A DNA stretch of 64,000 nucleotides, from NCBI RefSeq assembly GCF_003352465.1, contig NZ_CP031153.1, forward strand, positions 1,416,465 through 1,480,464, in the 5' to 3' direction. Within the stretch, counting starts at the first letter, position 1. Every line of letters begins with the position of its first letter. This document shows positions 44,143 to 53,084 of the stretch, in pieces. This stretch comes from Kordia sp. SMS9 (GTDB lineage: Bacteria > Bacteroidota > Bacteroidia > Flavobacteriales > Flavobacteriaceae). The notes beneath the pieces were generated by a model. The model was not told the DNA's origin, made no database searches, and saw nothing but the letters and a program-made list of their open reading frames with translations. The position numbers and the translations under genes are program-made.

Positions 44143-47100
44143 ATGAAGAACAAGTACCTTTCACTAGGGCTACTCGCCCTTGGTATGTTCTTTACGCAAA
44201 CTTCATTTGGACAAACGGATGCTGAAAAGCAGAAGATTGTAAGCCAATATGATCTACAAGCGTTAGGAACTTTAGAAAACAAATTAACCACACAACAAGC
44301 ACAAGAAAAGCAACGCGCTATTCAACTGGCACAACAAAACGGCTGGGAAATTAGAACCACTTTGCCAGATGGAACACTTGTGGAACTACAACGCGTAACA
44401 GCGGATGGACAACCTGTATATTACAGAACATTCAATGTAGACGCGGCACGATCTACAAGAACAGATCACTTAAACGCTGGAGGTTCTTTAGGATTGAATC
44501 TTATGGGACAAAACATGACAGCCTATGTTTGGGATGGCGGAGTTGCCAGAGCTTCCCACCAAGAATATGACGGAGCTGGCGGAACCAATCGTTTCTCCAC
44601 AGGAGATTCTGGTTCGTTAAACTATCACTCAGCACACGTTACAGGAACCATCATGGCTTCTGGAGTTGTAGCAAATGCGAAAGGAATGGCGCCACATGCA
44701 AGCGCTGTAGGATACGACTGGAACAGTGATTTAGGTGAAGCAACTTCGGCAGCATCTAGCGGAATGTTAGTTTCAAATCATTCCTACGGTTTTAGAGGCG
44801 ATTTAGTACCTGATTATTATTTTGGAGCGTATATCACAGAATCTCGCGATTGGGATGAAATTATGTTTAACGCGCCCAACTATTTAATGGTAGTTGCCGC
44901 AGGAAATGACGGAAATCAAAACGGATACAATGCAAGTCCTTTGGGCGGCAATAGTTCGTACGATAAACTCACAGGACATTCTACATCCAAAAATAACTTG
45001 GTCGTTGCCAATGCACAAGATGCAAACATAGATGCAAGTGGAAACCTAATTTCTGTAGCTATCAATAGTAGTAGTAGTGAAGGTCCAACAGATGATTACC
45101 GTATCAAACCAGACATTACAGGAAATGGTACAGGCGTATATTCTACCTACCAAAACAGTGATACTGCGTACAATTCTATTACAGGAACATCTATGGCATC
45201 GCCAAACGTAGCAGGTTCTGTATTACTATTACAACAACATTACAACAATACAAATGGTTCATTTGCAAGAGCTGCTACCATCAAAGGATTGGCGTTACAT
45301 ACCGCTGATGATGCAGGAGCTTCGGGTCCTGATGCCGTTTTTGGTTGGGGATTAATGAATACAAAACGCGCAGCAGAAGCTATTTCTAATGATGGAAACG
45401 AAGCTAAAATTGAGCAATTGACCTTAACGTCTGGTCAAACGTACTCTATCACAGTTGATTCTGATGGAACAAATCCATTACTAGCTTCAATTTCTTGGAC
45501 AGATCGTGCAGGAACGGCAACAACAGCAACAAACTCATCTACAGCAGTATTAGTAAATGATTTAGATATCAGAGTAACCAAAGGTGGAACAACCTACAAT
45601 CCATGGAGATTAACAGGAGTTACAACCAACGGAACAGGAGACAATACCGTAGATCCGTATGAAAGAGTAGATGTTTCGGGAGCTTCCGGAACGTATACAA
45701 TTACGGTAACACACAAAGGTTCTTTAGTGGGTGGAAGTCAAGATTTCTCATTAATTGTTACAGGACTTTCAGGAACACCAGTAGTATGTAATGCAACAAC
45801 ACCAACAGGAGTTTCAGCATCTGGAATCACAACGTCAGGTGCAGATATTGATTGGAATACCGTAACAGCAGCGACTTATGATGTTCGTTACAGACAATCA
45901 GGAACGTCAACTTGGACCACAAATGCAGTAGCAACAAATTCTACTACATTAACAGGATTGGCGGCTTCTACCTCGTATGAAGTACAAGTGCGAAGCGTAT
46001 GTCCAAGCGGAAATTCATTATACAGTTCGTCAGTAACGTTTACCACGGCTGATATACCAGCATTCTGCTCAGGTTCTATAAGTTCTTTTCCATACAGTGA
46101 AGGATTTGAAGCTGGCGATGGCTGGACACAAGTTGGTGGAGATGATGGAGATTGGTACCGCACGAGCGGAAGTACACCATCTTCAGGAACAGGACCAACT
46201 TCGGCAGCGCAAGGAACCAACTATTTATTCTTAGAAGCTTCTACAAATAGCAGCCCTGGACAAATAGGAAACAACGGAACTGCAATTTTAGAAAGTGATT
46301 GTTTCAACTTGGCAGGAAAATCTTCAGCTACGTTTAGCTTTCAAAATCACATGTACGGAACTGCGGTTGGTAGCATAACTGTACAAGCTTCTACAGATGG
46401 AACTTCATGGGCAAACTTATGGTCAGATTCTGGCGATAAAGGAAACCAATGGAATAGTATTTCAGTAAATTTAAGTGCATACTTAGGGCAAGAAGTAAAA
46501 CTAAGAATTGTAGGAACTACTGGAAACGGTTGGTCTAGTGATATTGCGATTGACGATTTATCAGTCACAGCTGTAGATGCTTCGGCAGATACAACGGCAC
46601 CTGTAATTACGTTAAATGGTGCAGCAACCATCAACCTAACGGTTGGTGATTCGTTTACGGATCCTGGTGCAACGGCAAGTGATAACATAGATGGCGATTT
46701 AACATCAAGCATTGTGGTAACAGGTTCGGTAAATACATCCGTAACAGGAACATATACCTTAAACTACAATGTAAGTGATGCTGCTGGAAATGATGCTACA
46801 CAAGTATCGAGAACAGTAAATGTGGATCCTGCAAGTACAGGAGGTTGTTCAGGCGGCGTAAGTTCGTTCCCATACAGTGAAGGATTTGAAAATACACTTG
46901 GCGCATGGTCACAATCTACCACAGATGATATCAATTGGAGTATTACTTCTGGAGGAACACCATCTTCAGGAACAGGACCAACTGCAGCAGCAGAAGGATC
47001 ATATTACATTTTTGTAGAAGCTTCTGGAAGCGGAACAGGATATCCTAACAAGCAAGCCATTTTAAACTCGCCATGTTTTGATTTAAGTGGAGAAACACAA

Positions 47101-47979
47101 GCAACTTTCGCATTTAGCTATAGCATGTATGGCGCTGCCGATATGGGAAGTATTTCTTTAGAAGCGAGCGACGATGATGGTGCCACGTGGACTTCTTTAT
47201 GGAGTGAAACAGGAAACAAAGGAACTGGCTGGCAAACGGCAAGTGTCAACTTAGCTTCGTATGTGGGCGGAAGTGTTCAATTGCGATTCAACCGTATTAC
47301 AGGGTCAACTTGGCAAGCAGATATTGCTATTGATGGCGTAAGTCTTTCTACAAGTGGCGGAAGTGGACCATCGTGTTCAAATGTATCATTATCCATTACG
47401 TTTGATAATTATCCTGAAGAAACAAGCTGGGAAATCACGAATAGTGGAGGAACAGTAGTCGCTTCTGGCGGAACGTATGCTTCGCAAGCAGATGGCTCAA
47501 CATTAGTTATTGATGCTGGATGTTTAGATGATGGATGTTATGACTTTACCATTACTGATGCGTACGGTGACGGAATTTGCTGTGCGTATGGAAACGGTTC
47601 GTTTACATTGACAAACAATAATACAGGCGCAACATTGGCTTCTGGCGGATCATTTACAACGTCAGATACAACCAACTTCTGTGTATCAGCTTCTGGAACC
47701 ACAGCAACAGCAGATTACATGACTACTTTTAATGATACTAATGTAAGAGCTACTTTGGATGTGAAAATTTATCCAAATCCTGTAAAAGGAGCTACCTTAA
47801 ATGTGACAACTTTGCAAGACAATGCAAGTTACACCATTATGAATATGGTAGGACAACACGTAGCAAAAGGAAACATCGTTTCTGGAGCTATCAATGTTTC
47901 TAAATTAAGAGCTGGCGTATACATGATTCAAATCAATACTGGATCGCAAACGGTCACTAAGAAATTTATCAAGCAATAA
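44143..47979 (+). CDS. Large secreted subtilisin-like protease with T9SS domain
   Basis: 1278 aa. A signal peptide (LALGMFFTQTSFGQ) and propeptide precede an S8 domain with D131 (VWDGG), H162 (YHSAHVTGTIMA) and S350 (TGTSMASPNVAGS), and a proprotein-convertase-like beta domain. A fibronectin III module (~550-640), two MAM-like modules (both opening FPYSEGFE), a DUF5011/HYR-like module between them, the FDNYPEETSW/DAYGDGICC module shared with the M43 protease, and a type IX sorting tail (KIYPNPVKGA ... KKFIKQ) follow. It is probably an extracellular protease for protein degradation. A strong terminator follows. Confidence 0.93.
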   Translation: MKNKYLSLGLLALGMFFTQTSFGQTDAEKQKIVSQYDLQALGTLENKLTTQQAQEKQRAIQLAQQNGWEIRTTLPDGTLVELQRVTADGQPVYYRTFNVDAARSTRTDHLNAGGSLGLNLMGQNMTAYVWDGGVARASHQEYDGAGGTNRFSTGDSGSLNYHSAHVTGTIMASGVVANAKGMAPHASAVGYDWNSDLGEATSAASSGMLVSNHSYGFRGDLVPDYYFGAYITESRDWDEIMFNAPNYLMVVAAGNDGNQNGYNASPLGGNSSYDKLTGHSTSKNNLVVANAQDANIDASGNLISVAINSSSSEGPTDDYRIKPDITGNGTGVYSTYQNSDTAYNSITGTSMASPNVAGSVLLLQQHYNNTNGSFARAATIKGLALHTADDAGASGPDAVFGWGLMNTKRAAEAISNDGNEAKIEQLTLTSGQTYSITVDSDGTNPLLASISWTDRAGTATTATNSSTAVLVNDLDIRVTKGGTTYNPWRLTGVTTNGTGDNTVDPYERVDVSGASGTYTITVTHKGSLVGGSQDFSLIVTGLSGTPVVCNATTPTGVSASGITTSGADIDWNTVTAATYDVRYRQSGTSTWTTNAVATNSTTLTGLAASTSYEVQVRSVCPSGNSLYSSSVTFTTADIPAFCSGSISSFPYSEGFEAGDGWTQVGGDDGDWYRTSGSTPSSGTGPTSAAQGTNYLFLEASTNSSPGQIGNNGTAILESDCFNLAGKSSATFSFQNHMYGTAVGSITVQASTDGTSWANLWSDSGDKGNQWNSISVNLSAYLGQEVKLRIVGTTGNGWSSDIAIDDLSVTAVDASADTTAPVITLNGAATINLTVGDSFTDPGATASDNIDGDLTSSIVVTGSVNTSVTGTYTLNYNVSDAAGNDATQVSRTVNVDPASTGGCSGGVSSFPYSEGFENTLGAWSQSTTDDINWSITSGGTPSSGTGPTAAAEGSYYIFVEASGSGTGYPNKQAILNSPCFDLSGETQATFAFSYSMYGAADMGSISLEASDDDGATWTSLWSETGNKGTGWQTASVNLASYVGGSVQLRFNRITGSTWQADIAIDGVSLSTSGGSGPSCSNVSLSITFDNYPEETSWEITNSGGTVVASGGTYASQADGSTLVIDAGCLDDGCYDFTITDAYGDGICCAYGNGSFTLTNNNTGATLASGGSFTTSDTTNFCVSASGTTATADYMTTFNDTNVRATLDVKIYPNPVKGATLNVTTLQDNASYTIMNMVGQHVAKGNIVSGAINVSKLRAGVYMIQINTGSQTVTKKFIKQ

Positions 47980-47999
47980 TAAATAAATTTAGAGTGCTT

Positions 48000-48036
48000 A
48001 AAAAGCCCAAACGCTTCGTGTGTTTGGGCTTTTTTA
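48000..48036 (+). terminator. Terminator of the large subtilisin gene
   Basis: AAAAAGCCCAAAC (48000-48012) pairs with GTTTGGGCTTTTT (48022-48034) around a short loop, 21 bp past the stop. Confidence 0.85.
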
Positions 48037-48121
48037 TGCTTTAAAGAAACATACATAGTTCGTGAGCGTTTAAAAACTCGAATAGTTACACCATTTTATG
48101 TGTAAATTGGTATTACAAACA

Positions 48122-48880
48122 CTAACCAGCCATAAACGTTGGATCAAACGTTTCTAGCGTAAGCTTTAATACTTCATAAAATTCATCGGCAGTTCCGTCA
48201 ATAGAGCGTCGAATCCAAAAACCAGGACAGGTAAATGCTTCATACACATCGTAGCCATTTTTTTCTTGAGATTCCGCAAAATCGCGAAACTTTTCTTGTA
48301 AATAAAATGATGGCCCTTTAATGCGACCATTCATATAATCGTGTTTTTCAGGATCGGCAATCGCGTCCAAATACCCATTCATAATTTCTTGATTGTTTGC
48401 GGCAACTTTATACGAAAGATAATAGGTGCGTATATATTTTTTGAGATTGCTATCATAATGTGCTTGCAGACCTTTGACAAAGGTTTTATTTTTAAAGACA
48501 AACCGAAGATTATCTTCCAATTTTTTGATAAATAGCGGATTGTAATACCCAAACGCTTTATCACTTTTATAATTTGGAGAAGTAGTATGCGGACCTTTTA
48601 AAAAGACAGATTCACCAACAATAGTTTCTAAAGTAGCAATGCTAAAAAATTGATCGTATAAGGCATAGCGTCCACGAACGCCACTTTCTGGAATGTACGT
48701 TTCTGGTACTTCTTTGTAAAAGTCGATAGCTGAAACAGTGTTGTCCCAATTGTCAATCGTTGCGTTTGAATTTTTGCGTAATTCTTTGATGGTTGTTTCG
48801 TTTTTATAGATGGATTTCTGCAAAGAACACGCCGCAATAAAAAGAAAAATCAGGCAAATAAAGGAAGTTTTAAAATTCAT
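48122..48880 (-). CDS. Hypothetical lipoprotein
   Basis: 252 aa. The signal peptide has the lipobox IAAC (Cys at ~18). The mature protein is mixed alpha/beta with conserved-looking segments GVRGRYALYDQFFSIATLE, KAFGYYNPLFIKKLEDNL and TCPGFWIRRSIDGTADEFYE. The last of these suggests a defined fold, but I do not recognise the family. It is monocistronic and convergent with the large subtilisin. Confidence 0.7.
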   Translation of the reverse strand: MNFKTSFICLIFLFIAACSLQKSIYKNETTIKELRKNSNATIDNWDNTVSAIDFYKEVPETYIPESGVRGRYALYDQFFSIATLETIVGESVFLKGPHTTSPNYKSDKAFGYYNPLFIKKLEDNLRFVFKNKTFVKGLQAHYDSNLKKYIRTYYLSYKVAANNQEIMNGYLDAIADPEKHDYMNGRIKGPSFYLQEKFRDFAESQEKNGYDVYEAFTCPGFWIRRSIDGTADEFYEVLKLTLETFDPTFMAG

Positions 48881-48923
48881 AGAAGTGGTTTTGAATTGAA
48901 CGAATATATAAAATATTAATTTG

Positions 48924-48948
48924 TCAAATCATCAATTTGATGATTTGA
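48924..48948. repeat. 25-bp near-perfect palindrome
   Basis: Arms TCAAATCATCAA and TTGATGATTTGA flank a single central base. The right arm and the AAATG following it match the start of the repeat unit at 21525-21848, so this is a solitary member of the same dispersed repeat family. Confidence 0.7.
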
Positions 48949-49084
48949 AAATGACTTTCTAAGAAACATATTGTTATACTTAGTTCAAGTATAATTGACT
49001 AAAATACTAAAAGCTAACATCCAAAAGCGTTTACATTGAGCTTGCCGAAATGAAGCGTTCCAAAACCAAAGACCTAATAGCCAA

Positions 49085-49798
49085 CTACACATGCAACATT
49101 TCTTCATCTTCCAACAACGGTTCATTGCGCAATCTGAGTAATATCTGCGCGACAGCGATGACATCTTTTTCACAATACGTAATGATGCGATCAATATCGC
49201 CTTCTTCGTAAAATACATTGCGGACTTGACTGCCATCAATATCATCTTTTGGAGATGGAATGCCCAAAACTTTCGTCATCAAACGCAAGGAAGTATAGTG
49301 TTTGTAATCGCCAAACTTCCAGAGTTCCATCGTATCTAAATGCGGAATTTCCCATGGTTTTTTGCCGAATAAATTCAACTTAAACGGTAACGGAACGCGA
49401 TTGATAATCATACGACGCGCAATGTATGGGAAGTCAAATTCCTTTCCGTTGTGCGCACAAAGCAATTGTTGAGGTCGGTTGAAATGCGATTCGAGCAACG
49501 CTTTAAATTCCCGTAATAAGTGCTCTTCTTCGCCGTAAAAGGAAGTTGTTCGAAACTGTCGGATATCGCCTTTATTGGCAAAATAGCCAACGGAAATACA
49601 GATGATTTTACCAAATTCTGCCCAAATTCCAGCACGATCATAGAATTCGTCAGCGGTAAATTCGTCTTTACGTTGATACGAAGTTTTTTGTTCCCAAAGC
49701 GTTTTTTCTTCGGCATCCAAATCGTCAAAATGTGGATATTCAGGAACCGTTTCTATGTCTAGAAACAATACATTTTCTAAGTTAATTTTATGTAACAT
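49085..49798 (-). CDS. 3'-5' exonuclease, PolB-exonuclease-like
   Basis: 237 aa. DEDDy-type exonuclease motifs: ExoI LFLDIETVPEYP (D15, E17), ExoII AHNGKEFDFPYIARRM (~115-130) and ExoIII YCEKDVIAVAQIL with Tyr/Asp (~213-218). It belongs to the predicted 3'-5' exonucleases related to the PolB proofreading domain and probably acts on DNA or RNA ends in the cytoplasm; the exact role is not established. Monocistronic. Confidence 0.88.
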   Translation of the reverse strand: MLHKINLENVLFLDIETVPEYPHFDDLDAEEKTLWEQKTSYQRKDEFTADEFYDRAGIWAEFGKIICISVGYFANKGDIRQFRTTSFYGEEEHLLREFKALLESHFNRPQQLLCAHNGKEFDFPYIARRMIINRVPLPFKLNLFGKKPWEIPHLDTMELWKFGDYKHYTSLRLMTKVLGIPSPKDDIDGSQVRNVFYEEGDIDRIITYCEKDVIAVAQILLRLRNEPLLEDEEMLHV

Positions 49799-49837
49799 AC
49801 GTCTTTATTTAGTACGTTCATGAGGAAGAATTAGGTA

Positions 49838-49957
49838 CTAGGAAGACTTTGCTAGTTTTCGTTTTTTTAGCTTTTCTTTATAGAAAGACTTTTCAGCAAT
49901 ATACAGGGTTTTGATGACTTCTGCAAAAATCTGTGCATTTGCATTGGTCAAATACAT
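49838..49957 (-). CDS. Possible small ORF or frameshifted remnant
   Basis: A 39-aa frame from ATG 49957 encodes MYLTNANAQIFAEVIKTLYI and a Lys-rich tail, a plausible amphipathic helix. Upstream in another frame, after the cyclase stop, the sequence reads KQVAQTQEMTVEKL and then runs into a stop at the point where the 39-aa frame begins. Together they look like one ~60-aa reading frame broken by a frameshift. No family was recognised. Confidence 0.3.
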   Translation of the reverse strand: MYLTNANAQIFAEVIKTLYIAEKSFYKEKLKKRKLAKSS

Positions 49958-50009
49958 AGTTTTTCAACGGTCATTTCTTGTGTTTGCGCGACTTGTTTTT
50001 TTGATCCTT

Positions 50010-50840
50010 TTACTTTTTAACAATAGCTACAATTCTCAAAGGAGCGCCACTTCCTCCTTTAATTTTCATGGGTAATGCAATGATTTCAAATCCGCTACTC
50101 GGCAATTTGTCTAAATTGGTCAAATTTTCAAAAGCAGGAATATTTTGCTGTAGTAAAATTACGTGACTTTTAAAGTATGTAGATTGTCCGTAATCAATGC
50201 TTGGTGTATCAATTCCGATTGCGTTTATATTGCGTTGTTGTACCAACCATTCGGCAGCTTCAGCAGACAATCCGGGAAAATGTAACTTTTCAACAGCCAT
50301 TTCTCCACGTTCGTCAGTGCCCATATATTTTACTTTGTTGGGATAGTATTTGGCAAATCCGGTTTGTAATAATACGATGCTTCCGTTTGGAATTTTTGTA
50401 TTCTCTTTTTGTTCCCAAGCTTTTAAATCGTCAATGGTAATGAGATAATCTGGATTTGGAAGTGCGTTTTTAGAAACATCTATTTTTATGGCAGCACCGA
50501 TCAGTTTTTCAAGTGGTATTTCATCGACGGATTGTCCTTTTTCGGCAAAGTGAATTGGTGCGTCAATATGTGTTCCGCCATGTTCTGCAGTACTGAAATT
50601 ATTGGCGGCATAGAAAAACCCTTTGTCTGTTTTTCCCTTAAAAACCGTATCTAAATTAAATTCTTTTGCCGTAACCCAATACACCGTTTCATCAGAATAG
50701 GAGTGTGATAAATCAATGATTTCAGTTTTTACAGCTTGTTTTTGAGGAAATGCTTCCGTGTTTTGTGATTTTTCAGTTTTCTCATTACAAGAATTGAGTA
50801 AAAAAAGGAGTAACAGTAGGAATGGAAATGATTTTTTCAT
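50010..50840 (-). CDS. Cyclase family lipoprotein (kynurenine formamidase-like)
   Basis: 276 aa. The lipobox LLNSC anchors it at the outer membrane or periplasm. The cyclase fold (PF04199) metal motif HGGTHIDAPIHF is present (~93-104), followed by GSIVLLQTGFAKYY and the conserved NAIGIDTPSIDYG. Members hydrolyse formylkynurenine or related amides with a divalent metal; export as a lipoprotein makes a role in tryptophan breakdown uncertain. It is flanked upstream by a MITE-like element. Confidence 0.88.
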   Translation of the reverse strand: MKKSFPFLLLLLFLLNSCNEKTEKSQNTEAFPQKQAVKTEIIDLSHSYSDETVYWVTAKEFNLDTVFKGKTDKGFFYAANNFSTAEHGGTHIDAPIHFAEKGQSVDEIPLEKLIGAAIKIDVSKNALPNPDYLITIDDLKAWEQKENTKIPNGSIVLLQTGFAKYYPNKVKYMGTDERGEMAVEKLHFPGLSAEAAEWLVQQRNINAIGIDTPSIDYGQSTYFKSHVILLQQNIPAFENLTNLDKLPSSGFEIIALPMKIKGGSGAPLRIVAIVKK

Positions 50841-50881
50841 CTTGATATTTTTGTCTTATCGTACAAACAGAAGATACTATT

Positions 50882-51077
50882 TAACGTGAGTTCGATATAA
50901 ATATTATGCTATGTACATTATTGTTAATACATTACACTTAATGTCAAATCGAGCGCAGTCGAGATTCCTTTGAAAATATCAATTCTTAGCTGTTCTCGAC
51001 TGCGCTCGAACTGACAAGTGTTTATTTTTCAGTAAATTACAAGTAAAATAAAGGTTTTTTAAGTCGAACTCACGTTA
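50882..51077. repeat. MITE-like element with nested REP-like hairpin
   Basis: The 14-bp terminal arms TAACGTGAGTTCGA (50882-50895) and TCGAACTCACGTTA (51064-51077) enclose 168 bp. Inside, TCGAGCGCAGTCGAGA (50949-50964) and its exact complement at 50994-51009 form a second, longer hairpin, extended to TGTCA/TGACA ends. There is no frame inside. A related element lies at 59083-59204. Confidence 0.75.
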
Positions 51078-51098
51078 TTTATTTTTCTTGAAATGAAA

Positions 51099-51584
51099 TT
51101 AAAATAATGATTGTTGCTTTACAGGACTTTCATGCTCCAACAACCATTTTTTTCGCCACAATCCGCCAGCGTACCCTGTGAGCGAACCATCACTTCCAAT
51201 AACTCTGTGACACGGTGTGACAATCCAAAGTGGATTTTTTCCATTCGCGGAAGCTACGGCACGAATAGCTTTGACATCGCCCAATTTTTTGGAAAGATCT
51301 AAATAGGAACAGGTTTTTCCAAATGGAATTTTGTTGAGTTCTTTCCATACTTTTTGTTGAAATGTAGTTCCTTTTGGAGTTAATGATAGATTGAATTCAG
51401 TTCGATTTCCAGCAAAATATTCTTCCAGCTGTACAATACATTCTTTTAAAACTTGTGGATTATGTTCAGAGTTTTCAATCTCAATTTTTTCATCTACCAC
51501 AGAAATTTCGAGAATACCAACAGTGTCGGAAACAACTTTAGCGATTCCCAGTGGAGTTTCAATATGTGCTGTATGTGTATTCAT
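51099..51584 (-). CDS. ogt: Methylated-DNA--protein-cysteine methyltransferase
   Basis: 161 aa. The active-site motif IVTPCHRVIG (Cys near 126) and the following GYAGGLWRKKWLLEHE match the C-terminal domain of Ogt/MGMT, with the short N-terminal beta domain typical of Ogt. It transfers alkyl groups from O6-alkylguanine to its own Cys, a suicide repair reaction. Monocistronic, with its 3' end beside a MITE-like element. Confidence 0.95.
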   Translation of the reverse strand: MNTHTAHIETPLGIAKVVSDTVGILEISVVDEKIEIENSEHNPQVLKECIVQLEEYFAGNRTEFNLSLTPKGTTFQQKVWKELNKIPFGKTCSYLDLSKKLGDVKAIRAVASANGKNPLWIVTPCHRVIGSDGSLTGYAGGLWRKKWLLEHESPVKQQSLF

Positions 51585-51771
51585 CGGACTTAAAACGCTA
51601 CTTCGTCGATAAAATGTGTAAAATTACAGATGAAGTGTATTTTTTTCATAAATTTGTGCTTTCTAATTTACGATAATAATTACGAAGTTTATATATAAAT
51701 CCGTTACAAAAGAAAGTTGTTAGTAGTTGGTGATTTGCGTAAAATTTACCAATGACAAATGCCCAGTCGAT

Positions 51772-52851
51772 TTATTCTTCTGGGTTATTTTTTTCAATAA
51801 TTCCTAACTTTTTAGCACGTTTTTCCCAACTTTTACGAGCGAGTTGTTGCAAGTCGGCCACATTATCACTTTCGTCCATAATTTCCAAACCAAGCAAGGT
51901 TTCAATGACATCTTCCTGACTTACCAATCCGCTTACAGAACCGTATTCGTCTACAACTAAGGCAATATGTTCGCGATGTTCAATGAGTTTTTCAAACAAT
52001 TCAGGAATCGGCAAATTTCGTTCAGTAACCAACAATTCGCGCTGAATAGAAGACAACGGTTCTGAACCTTTTCCATCAATAATGGCTTCCATTAAAGTAT
52101 CTTTTAAGAAATAGCCAGAAATATCATCACTTTTAGAGCCGTGAATTGGAATTCGCGAAAACTTTAAATCGGGATTTTCATCATAAAACTGCTGAATGGT
52201 TTTGTCAGACGAATCAATTTTTAAAACCGATCGCGGTGTCATGACATCTTTTACCAAAATATCTTTAAAACCAAGCATGTTACGAATCACTTTGCTTTCC
52301 GACTCTTGAAACACACCTTTATCGGTTGCAATTTGCGTCATTGTCGTAAAATCTTCACGACTCAAGATGCTTTCGCCATGACCTTTGCTACCAATAATTT
52401 TGGTGAACAATTGCAAAATCCATAAAATTCCTGTGTACTTTAAAATCAGCACCATAATATCAAGCGTTCGTGTAGTAAAACCTGCAAGCTGTTTCCAGTA
52501 CATGGCGCCAATAGTTTTTGGAATGATCTCTGAAGCCACTAAAATCAAAATAGTCATGATAACAGAGATGATAAATACACCGTAACTATCTTCGTCACCA
52601 TAAAGTTTTTTTGCCTCTGTACCAACCATAATGGCACCCACAGTATGCGCAATGGTATTTAGTGTTAAAATGGCGATTAACGGTTTGTCAACATCTTGTT
52701 TTAAGGCTTTCAAATTGTCGGCAAAGGCTTTTCCTTCTTTTTTCTGGATGTTTACAAACGTTGGAGTAACGCTCAATAATACAGCTTCTAAGATGGAACA
52801 TAGAAAGGAAAAGAATATAGAAATTACTCCGTAAATTATTAATAGTGTCAT
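51772..52851 (-). CDS. CNNM/CorC-family transporter (DUF21-CBS)
   Basis: 359 aa. DUF21 membrane domain with four hydrophobic helices (MTLLIIYGVISIFFSFL; ILTLNTIAHTVGAIMVG; GVFIISVIMTILILVAS; TLDIMVLILKYTGILWIL). A CBS pair follows (DILVKDVMTPRSVLKID; LVVDEYGSVSGLVSQEDVIE). The usual CorC_HlyC C-terminal domain is missing, leaving only a short charged tail. Homologues export Mg2+ or modulate ion transport at the inner membrane. It is transcribed divergently from the secreted protein at 53085. Confidence 0.9.
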   Translation of the reverse strand: MTLLIIYGVISIFFSFLCSILEAVLLSVTPTFVNIQKKEGKAFADNLKALKQDVDKPLIAILTLNTIAHTVGAIMVGTEAKKLYGDEDSYGVFIISVIMTILILVASEIIPKTIGAMYWKQLAGFTTRTLDIMVLILKYTGILWILQLFTKIIGSKGHGESILSREDFTTMTQIATDKGVFQESESKVIRNMLGFKDILVKDVMTPRSVLKIDSSDKTIQQFYDENPDLKFSRIPIHGSKSDDISGYFLKDTLMEAIIDGKGSEPLSSIQRELLVTERNLPIPELFEKLIEHREHIALVVDEYGSVSGLVSQEDVIETLLGLEIMDESDNVADLQQLARKSWEKRAKKLGIIEKNNPEE

Positions 52852-52980
52852 GATATTTCAAAAATTGTATGTGGCGAATTTAGCTAATATTTTGCTCAAT
52901 TTTTTAGATACCTCCGTAGAATCTTTGAAGTTTTCGTTTTTTTAGTCAAGATGTGTCATTTTTTATAAAAAATAGTGGTG

Positions 52981-53061
52981 ATGCTTTATAAAGCATCAGT
53001 TACTCCTTTATAAAGCGTCAGTATAGATGCTTTTTTTCAGCGATTTAACATGATAAGTTTG
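52981..53061 (+). promoter_or_regulatory. Palindromic repeats and -7 promoter of secreted protein
   Basis: GATGCTTTATAAAGCATC (52981-52998) is a perfect 18-bp palindrome followed by TCAGT. A second copy of the core (CTTTATAAAGCGTCAGT) lies at 53008-53024 and a third half (GATGCTTT) at 53027. An exact -7 element TAAGTTTG is at 53054-53061. As the flanking genes diverge, a terminator is unlikely and an operator or attenuator is more probable. Confidence 0.55.
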
Positions 53062-53084
53062 CTTCAAACAAAAACATTTAAATT

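Noticed and set aside
52981..53040. Palindromes as an intrinsic terminator
   Set aside because: A stem followed by a T run exists, but the flanking genes diverge, so there is no transcript to end; an operator or attenuator fits better.
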